From Aquabacterium commune (GTDB taxonomy: Bacteria; Pseudomonadota; Gammaproteobacteria; Burkholderiales; Burkholderiaceae_C): a DNA stretch of 64,000 nucleotides. The stretch is taken from positions 62,001 through 126,000 of the forward strand of contig NZ_SNXW01000004.1 of the NCBI RefSeq assembly GCF_004362855.1, read 5' to 3'. Positions 56,384 to 64,000 of this stretch are shown here, in pieces; position 1 is the stretch's first letter; the number at the start of each line of letters is the position of its first letter. A model generated the notes under the pieces. That model was given only the letters and a program-made list of their open reading frames with translations, did no database searches and was not told the DNA's origin. A program made the translations under genes and the position numbers.

Positions 56384-56600
56384 TAGTGGCCTGAGGCTCG
56401 CAGCACTCGGCTACGATGGCAACCGCGAACCTGCAGTGCCTGTCTTTCGACGTTGTGGTTCGCGCGTGCTCTAAGTGCTTGTTGCTTCACCGAAAAATGC
56501 ATCGTTTCCAGTTGAGACTGATCACGAGTCAGTCACTCTGCGATGGGTTCGCGCTTTTGCACATGTTTGTGCTTATGGGAAAGTGATTTGCGTGCGAAGT
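56384..56600 (+). promoter_or_regulatory. CRISPR leader
   Basis: These 217 bp between cas2 and the first repeat carry no gene and are less GC-rich toward the array. GGTTCGCG occurs near 56457 and 56546 and inverted near 56424. A GCACA/TGTGC inverted repeat followed by TATGGG (about 56559-56578) may be part of the array promoter. New spacers should enter at 56600/56601. Confidence 0.8.
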
Positions 56601-59600
56601 GCGTCGCCCGTCAGTGATGGCGGGCGTGGATTGAAACAGTCATCACTGATTATTGGCGCGGCTGGTTGTCGGCGTCGCCCGTCAGTGATGGCGGGCGTGG
56701 ATTGAAACTCGCAGTCGCAGTCTCCGCAGGTTGGCCAGGCTGCGTCGCCCGTCAGTGATGGCGGGCGTGGATTGAAACAAGACGGATAAGCGCGTCCTGA
56801 GCCTTGAGCAACGCGTCGCCCGTCAGTGATGGCGGGCGTGGATTGAAACCATGCACGCCATGTGATCGAGGCCTTCCGTGACGCGTCGCCCGTCAGTGAT
56901 GGCGGGCGTGGATTGAAACATGTTCGGGTACAGGCGTTGCGCCACAGTCGGACCGGCGTCGCCCGTCAGTGATGGCGGGCGTGGATTGAAACAGGGGTAC
57001 GGGCTTGCTCATCACTGGCTCAGGTCGCGTCGCCCGTCAGTGATGGCGGGCGTGGATTGAAACGCATGGTTGGCCTGGCAGGGCCACCATGACAGCCGCG
57101 TCGCCCGTCAGTGATGGCGGGCGTGGATTGAAACCAACAACCCACAAGCGTGGGGCCGATCTGGTTGCGCGTCGCCCGTCAGTGATGGCGGGCGTGGATT
57201 GAAACAGCACGGAGAAGTGACCATGCTGACGCGCACTGCGCGTCGCCCGTCAGTGATGGCGGGCGTGGATTGAAACTGCCTGGCCGATGGCCGCTTCACT
57301 GGCCTGCTCGGCGTCGCCCGTCAGTGATGGCGGGCGTGGATTGAAACCTGCGCGGCTTCGGTGTGGGGGCCATTGCGCGCGCGTCGCCCGTCAGTGATGG
57401 CGGGCGTGGATTGAAACAACGCGCTCAAGCGCCACCCGGCACACGTGACCAGCGTCGCCCGTCAGTGATGGCGGGCGTGGATTGAAACAGCCTGGCTTGG
57501 GGTGGCAAAGACGCGCGCGCTGGCGTCGCCCGTCAGTGATGGCGGGCGTGGATTGAAACGAGCACCCGGCCGACCTGACGCTGCGCGAAATCGGCGTCGC
57601 CCGTCAGTGATGGCGGGCGTGGATTGAAACGGCGACCAGTGTTTACAGGGCATCGAGTAAGAACGCGTCGCCCGTCAGTGATGGCGGGCGTGGATTGAAA
57701 CAGCGCACGGCTGCATCGCCGGCCATCGGTGACCCAGCGTCGCCCGTCAGTGATGGCGGGCGTGGATTGAAACCTGGCACCGAGAACGCGACACCGCAGG
57801 AGCCCGCGCGTCGCCCGTCAGTGATGGCGGGCGTGGATTGAAACATGTTGCTCCTATCCGGCCCACTCCGTGAGCCTCGCGTCGCCCGTCAGTGATGGCG
57901 GGCGTGGATTGAAACCTGCCGGTATGTCTGGGTCGCAGAGCTCACCAAGGCGTCGCCCGTCAGTGATGGCGGGCGTGGATTGAAACTGGGTGCCGTGCCC
58001 GGACTGCGGCGAACGTCAGGCGTCGCCCGTCAGTGATGGCGGGCGTGGATTGAAACATGCGCTACATGCTGCGCAGCGTCGCCGCTGGCATGCGTCGCCC
58101 GTCAGTGATGGCGGGCGTGGATTGAAACCTCGTTTGGGTGCCGCTGGTTGCAATGGAAGTACGGCGTCGCCCGTCAGTGATGGCGGGCGTGGATTGAAAC
58201 ATGGTTTCAGTTGTTTTGTTGCAGTTGCACATGGGCGTCGCCCGTCAGTGATGGCGGGCGTGGATTGAAACATCACGCTGTGCGCGCAGCTCCAGCACGT
58301 CATGGGCGTCGCCCGTCAGTGATGGCGGGCGTGGATTGAAACTGCTTTGCACCCCGCCCGTTTGGCCAAGGCAATGGCGTCGCCCGTCAGTGATGGCGGG
58401 CGTGGATTGAAACGTCAACACCACGCTGGGTGAGACCTGGGAAGAAGGCGTCGCCCGTCAGTGATGGCGGGCGTGGATTGAAACGCCTTCGGCCGCTTGC
58501 TGCTGTGGGCAGACCCGCTGCGTCGCCCGTCAGTGATGGCGGGCGTGGATTGAAACCAGAAAATCACGATGCTTTCGAACGTGTCAGCGAGCGTCGCCCG
58601 TCAGTGATGGCGGGCGTGGATTGAAACCTTGGTGCTGGTCTTGTCGGTCTTGGAGCCGTCGGCGTCGCCCGTCAGTGATGGCGGGCGTGGATTGAAACCA
58701 TTCGGGCACCTGCCTGCAGAGCCCGACACACGGCGTCGCCCGTCAGTGATGGCGGGCGTGGATTGAAACAGCCACTTGTACAGCTTGACGCCCACGGCCA
58801 CGCGCGTCGCCCGTCAGTGATGGCGGGCGTGGATTGAAACTACGGCTCGGTGGCTGGTGAGGCGCTGCCTGCCGGCGTCGCCCGTCAGTGATGGCGGGCG
58901 TGGATTGAAACAAGGCCGAAGCCCTGAAAGGGCGGCGCTGTTATGGGCGTCGCCCGTCAGTGATGGCGGGCGTGGATTGAAACTCCAGGTGGCGCACCTG
59001 TCGGGCAAGGCCCGCAGCGTCGCCCGTCAGTGATGGCGGGCGTGGATTGAAACTCGCCAACCGCCTTGAAGAAGCCAGCGAACCAGGGCGTCGCCCGTCA
59101 GTGATGGCGGGCGTGGATTGAAACAGGAACACCGCGTTGCGGCCCGCGTACACGGCCGGCGTCGCCCGTCAGTGATGGCGGGCGTGGATTGAAACATCCG
59201 TCGTGATGCGGATCATGTTGGCCACCGGAGCGTCGCCCGTCAGTGATGGCGGGCGTGGATTGAAACAAGACCGACAAGTCGCTGAAGAAGCAGGACCGCG
59301 GCGTCGCCCGTCAGTGATGGCGGGCGTGGATTGAAACTTGTTGAGCAGGTGCTGCTGGATCAGGGTCTGCTGGCGTCGCCCGTCAGTGATGGCGGGCGTG
59401 GATTGAAACGGCCTCGCGGATGGGGTCGATCCAGGGCATCGCCGCGTCGCCCGTCAGTGATGGCGGGCGTGGATTGAAACAAGACTTGCGATACTGTCCC
59501 TACGCTGAACGCGTCGCGTCGCCCGTCAGTGATGGCGGGCGTGGATTGAAACCACATCCACGCGGCCATGCGACGGCCCCAGGCATGCGTCGCCCGTCAG

Positions 59601-62600
59601 TGATGGCGGGCGTGGATTGAAACTTGGCTGCCATCGAGGACGGCCGCGTGCGGCCCGGCGTCGCCCGTCAGTGATGGCGGGCGTGGATTGAAACGGAAGA
59701 ACCGGCGCTCGGCACTGCCTGGCAACACGGCGTCGCCCGTCAGTGATGGCGGGCGTGGATTGAAACGGTCATGGGTGATCCTTGGATGGGATGGCGATAG
59801 CGTCGCCCGTCAGTGATGGCGGGCGTGGATTGAAACTTTGCGCCACAGGGCGTAGTCATCGCTCCACTTGGCGTCGCCCGTCAGTGATGGCGGGCGTGGA
59901 TTGAAACCAGCACGTCGCCGTTGCTGAAGCCGTGGGCGGCAGGGCGTCGCCCGTCAGTGATGGCGGGCGTGGATTGAAACAAGTTCCGTCCGGGTGAGGT
60001 CACGCTGTGGGCCGGCGTCGCCCGTCAGTGATGGCGGGCGTGGATTGAAACCCACCTGTCGCATCCGCAGATTGCACTTGCTGCCGCGTCGCCCGTCAGT
60101 GATGGCGGGCGTGGATTGAAACCATCAACGCGCGAGCTAAAAACAGGCGGAGAAGGCGCGTCGCCCGTCAGTGATGGCGGGCGTGGATTGAAACTTCGGT
60201 GTGCCGCCCTTCATGGTGGGCCACACCAGGCGTCGCCCGTCAGTGATGGCGGGCGTGGATTGAAACTTGCCTTGGTCGCTCAGTGTGCGAAGTGCCCACG
60301 GCGTCGCCCGTCAGTGATGGCGGGCGTGGATTGAAACGTCTTTGGAGTGCCGGAAGACGGGCGCAATGGCGGCGTCGCCCGTCAGTGATGGCGGGCGTGG
60401 ATTGAAACAGCGGGTTTGTGTACGTCGTGGCCGAGTACGCCAGCGTCGCCCGTCAGTGATGGCGGGCGTGGATTGAAACCGCTGACCAGTGCGGCATCTA
60501 CTCGCAGCGGTCGCGTCGCCCGTCAGTGATGGCGGGCGTGGATTGAAACTCCGCCAGCTCGGGCGGCAGATCAAACCAGTGAGGCGTCGCCCGTCAGTGA
60601 TGGCGGGCGTGGATTGAAACCAAGGTGTGGGCGTACTCGTTCAGCCGGTCAAGCGCGTCGCCCGTCAGTGATGGCGGGCGTGGATTGAAACCAGGCTGGC
60701 GCCTTCGCCAAGCTGGTGGGCTCGCGCGTCGCCCGTCAGTGATGGCGGGCGTGGATTGAAACGCCTCAGCAGCAGTCGAGGCAGTCAGTCGAGGCAAGGC
60801 GTCGCCCGTCAGTGATGGCGGGCGTGGATTGAAACCTTGAGCAAGCAACTCGCGGCAACGGGCATACGCGCGTCGCCCGTCAGTGATGGCGGGCGTGGAT
60901 TGAAACTTCTCGAAGGCCCACCAGACGGCGAAGTCTTCCTCGCGTCGCCCGTCAGTGATGGCGGGCGTGGATTGAAACAGTTCTTGTGCTTCGAGGTCAT
61001 CCCAGACCATGGCGTCGCCCGTCAGTGATGGCGGGCGTGGATTGAAACCCCTCTGAGGTGACCCCTCAGGAGATCGCCAGGGAGGCGTCGCCCGTCAGTG
61101 ATGGCGGGCGTGGATTGAAACCGGTTTCCTCATCCCCATCCCCGCACCCATCCGAGGCGTCGCCCGTCAGTGATGGCGGGCGTGGATTGAAACGTGAGCT
61201 ACGACCCCCGCCAATGCGAGCGCCTGCGCGTCGCCCGTCAGTGATGGCGGGCGTGGATTGAAACACTGCTCCTGTTCGTCCTCATCCCCATCCCCGCAGC
61301 GTCGCCCGTCAGTGATGGCGGGCGTGGATTGAAACAGCTCGGCCACCGCCTTCGACTCGGCGAACTTGGGCGTCGCCCGTCAGTGATGGCGGGCGTGGAT
61401 TGAAACAGTGCAGCCGTCTTTGCGTCAAGATCGGCGATGAGCGTCGCCCGTCAGTGATGGCGGGCGTGGATTGAAACACCGCACCGCCCAAGGCGTGATC
61501 CTGCTGGACGTGCGTCGCCCGTCAGTGATGGCGGGCGTGGATTGAAACCAGCGAACGGGCCGAACGTGTGTCCAGGGCTTTGGCGTCGCCCGTCAGTGAT
61601 GGCGGGCGTGGATTGAAACAGGCCCTCAGCACGACGAAGCCCAGCACCAGCGGCGTCGCCCGTCAGTGATGGCGGGCGTGGATTGAAACATCAAGTCGGC
61701 ACGGGTTGGCTACACCAAGATGGCGCGTCGCCCGTCAGTGATGGCGGGCGTGGATTGAAACAGTGCCCAGCCGATCACGCAGATTTGGCCGAAGGGCGTC
61801 GCCCGTCAGTGATGGCGGGCGTGGATTGAAACAGCGGGATGAACCCGGTTGCCCCGAGGATCTGGGCGTCGCCCGTCAGTGATGGCGGGCGTGGATTGAA
61901 ACCGATTGGCGACGAGGCCCCGCCCGCCTCCGAAGAGCGTCGCCCGTCAGTGATGGCGGGCGTGGATTGAAACCAGACCAAGGACGGCAGCACCGACGAC
62001 ACGCTGGCGCGTCGCCCGTCAGTGATGGCGGGCGTGGATTGAAACAGGATGCTGACCTTGTCGGCCTCAGAAAGGCGGAAGCGTCGCCCGTCAGTGATGG
62101 CGGGCGTGGATTGAAACAACCGCAACTACACCCAGTTGTCGGTGCCCACGAGCGTCGCCCGTCAGTGATGGCGGGCGTGGATTGAAACCGCCTGGTGCGC
62201 GAGAAGAAGGTGCGCCGCAAGCGCGTCGCCCGTCAGTGATGGCGGGCGTGGATTGAAACTGCAGAATGGAGTTCTCACCCCGAGCCAGAAGCGGCGTCGC
62301 CCGTCAGTGATGGCGGGCGTGGATTGAAACGTCACAAGGCCCTCGGGAAGACCCCGACGCAGGGCGTCGCCCGTCAGTGATGGCGGGCGTGGATTGAAAC
62401 CGGTTCATCGAGTTCAATCCGCGCCGCGCTGTCCGCGTCGCCCGTCAGTGATGGCGGGCGTGGATTGAAACGGCCAGTCTTCGACGTGAGCGATCGGCTC
62501 AGGCGGCGTCGCCCGTCAGTGATGGCGGGCGTGGATTGAAACCAGCCGGCTGACAGCGTGCGCACCTTGTCGTTGGCGTCGCCCGTCAGTGATGGCGGGC

Positions 62601-64000
62601 GTGGATTGAAACTTCTCGAAGAACTCGGCCATGGCTGCGTTGTGCTGCGTCGCCCGTCAGTGATGGCGGGCGTGGATTGAAACTTGTCGTTGGCCGCGTC
62701 GCTGGCCAGCACCAGGCCGCGTCGCCCGTCAGTGATGGCGGGCGTGGATTGAAACAGCAACGGCGACGTGCTGGAAGTGACCAGCGGCTGCGTCGCCCGT
62801 CAGTGATGGCGGGCGTGGATTGAAACAAGTTCAGGCCTATTGCTGAAGGCGAGATTGCCCGCGTCGCCCGTCAGTGATGGCGGGCGTGGATTGAAACGAA
62901 GCCAAGGTGGCGCAGCTCAACGCCGAGTCGGGCGTCGCCCGTCAGTGATGGCGGGCGTGGATTGAAACACGCACAGCACCAGCGACTTCACCAACCTGCT
63001 GGGCGTCGCCCGTCAGTGATGGCGGGCGTGGATTGAAACAGGATGGCTGATTCGGCCTGGATGTAGAGGGCGAGCGTCGCCCGTCAGTGATGGCGGGCGT
63101 GGATTGAAACAGCCTGGCTTGGGGTGGCAAAGACGCGCGCGCTGGCGTCGCCCGTCAGTGATGGCGGGCGTGGATTGAAACCACGGTCATGGTGGGCAGG
63201 TACCGGCCCAGGGTCGCGTCGCCCGTCAGTGATGGCGGGCGTGGATTGAAACACCAGGTCGCGGTGCGCACGGTCCTGCTCGGCCGGCGTCGCCCGTCAG
63301 TGATGGCGGGCGTGGATTGAAACTCGGCATTCGGGATCGGCGCATTGCCTCCTGAGGGCGTCGCCCGTCAGTGATGGCGGGCGTGGATTGAAACAACAAA
63401 GCCGCCCAGGGTGCGCACCAGCTGGAACGCGTCGCCCGTCAGTGATGGCGGGCGTGGATTGAAACACGGCGCCGATTGTGGCGGCTATGTTGGCGCACCG
63501 CGTCGCCCGTCAGTGATGGCGGGCGTGGATTGAAACGACACGATGGTGCAGTGGTCCGGCGTGGGCTCACGCGTCGCCCGTCAGTGATGGCGGGCGTGGA
63601 TTGAAACCCTTGACTGGGCCTTTGGGCATGTCAGGCAGTGGGCGTCGCCCGTCAGTGATGGCGGGCGTGGATTGAAACATTGCCGAGGCCAAGCTGGTCA
63701 ACACCATCGGCGGCGTCGCCCGTCAGTGATGGCGGGCGTGGATTGAAACATCGTGCTGCCAGATGCACGAGGTCGCTTCGGCCGCGTCGCCCGTCAGTGA
63801 TGGCGGGCGTGGATTGAAACCGCGCAACGATCCCGGCCGGCACCCGGCTGCTGAAGCGTCGCCCGTCAGTGATGGCGGGCGTGGATTGAAACTCGCAGTC
63901 GCAGTCTTTGCAGGTTGATCAGGCGCCGCGTCGCCCGTCAGTGATGGCGGGCGTGGATTGAAACTTCTGCCTCGCTTGCCCATGCTTGGATCATGGAGGC
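56601..64000 (+). CRISPR. type I-C CRISPR array, 104 repeats visible, continuing past the right edge
   Basis: I counted 104 repeats of 37 bp, from 56601-56637 to 63928-63964, with no variant base noticed. There are 103 complete spacers of 33-36 bp (mostly 34) plus one reaching the edge; the last two bases (GC) fit the start of repeat 105. Each repeat reads as GCGT, stem CGCCCGTC, loop AGTGAT, stem GGCGGGCG, then an 11-nt handle TGGATTGAAAC. The ATTGAAAC end and the leader place transcription left to right, with the newest spacers at the left. Spacers 13 and 92 are identical; spacers 2 and 103 are near-identical; spacers 64 and 66 share 20 nt. Confidence 0.99.

Noticed and set aside
56960..63983. 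Many short open frames in the array encoding repeated FNPRPPSLTGDA, FQSTPAITDGRR or ASPVSDGGRGLK
   Set aside because: They are translations of the CRISPR repeat and spacers in various frames, with no start signals or coding logic.

Overview
The window is high-GC proteobacterial DNA. Gene content and order (surE-pcm-nlpD followed by rlmD; an aminotransferase-hom-thrC run; narK1-narK2-narGHJI; moaA/moeA/moaD/moaE) point to a betaproteobacterium of the order Burkholderiales, probably of the Comamonadaceae/Sphaerotilus-Leptothrix type. This placement comes from recognising protein families and gene order, not from a database search. It looks like a chromosomal segment of a facultative anaerobe able to respire nitrate.

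Bases 1-13,000 are housekeeping and signalling genes: the 3' end of a GspE/PilB-type secretion ATPase, a NarL-type response regulator with a multi-membrane-span histidine kinase, surE-pcm-nlpD-rlmD (with no rpoS between nlpD and rlmD), a diguanylate cyclase, a PIN-PhoH protein, a Bcp-type peroxiredoxin and a small Mth938-domain protein. Bases 13,100-17,200 hold an aminotransferase, hom and thrC, closed by a bidirectional terminator.

Bases 17,250-42,400 form an anaerobic and nitrogen-oxide block. A YtfE/NorA di-iron repair protein is divergent from the NO sensor-activator NorR. Between them lie a sigma-54 promoter and two GGT-N7-ACC NorR-type sites. Next come the anaerobic ribonucleotide reductase genes, in which NrdD is split: its glycyl-radical tail is a separate 76-residue ORF overlapping nrdG. 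On the minus strand follow narK1-narK2-narG-narH-narJ-narI, a parvulin and a beta carbonic anhydrase, with narL upstream. On the plus strand follow a nitronate monooxygenase, moaA, a frameshifted narX, moeA, moaD, moaE and crcB, with a hemerythrin-like gene on the minus strand. The molybdenum cofactor genes serve NarG; the broken narX would leave NarL without its adjacent sensor. A diguanylate cyclase and clpB, with a clear sigma-32 promoter, follow.

From 47,069 to the right edge lies a complete type I-C CRISPR-Cas locus: a roughly 270-bp palindrome-rich AGCTCGG region, a WYL-domain regulator, cas3, cas5c, cas8c (with a well-placed internal start for Cas11c), cas7c, cas4, cas1, cas2, a leader, and a very long array. 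I count 104 apparently identical 37-bp repeats and 103 complete spacers, and the array runs off the window. Three spacer relationships stand out: one exact duplicate 79 positions apart, one pair that looks like diverged versions of one protospacer near the two visible ends, and one pair sharing 20 nt.
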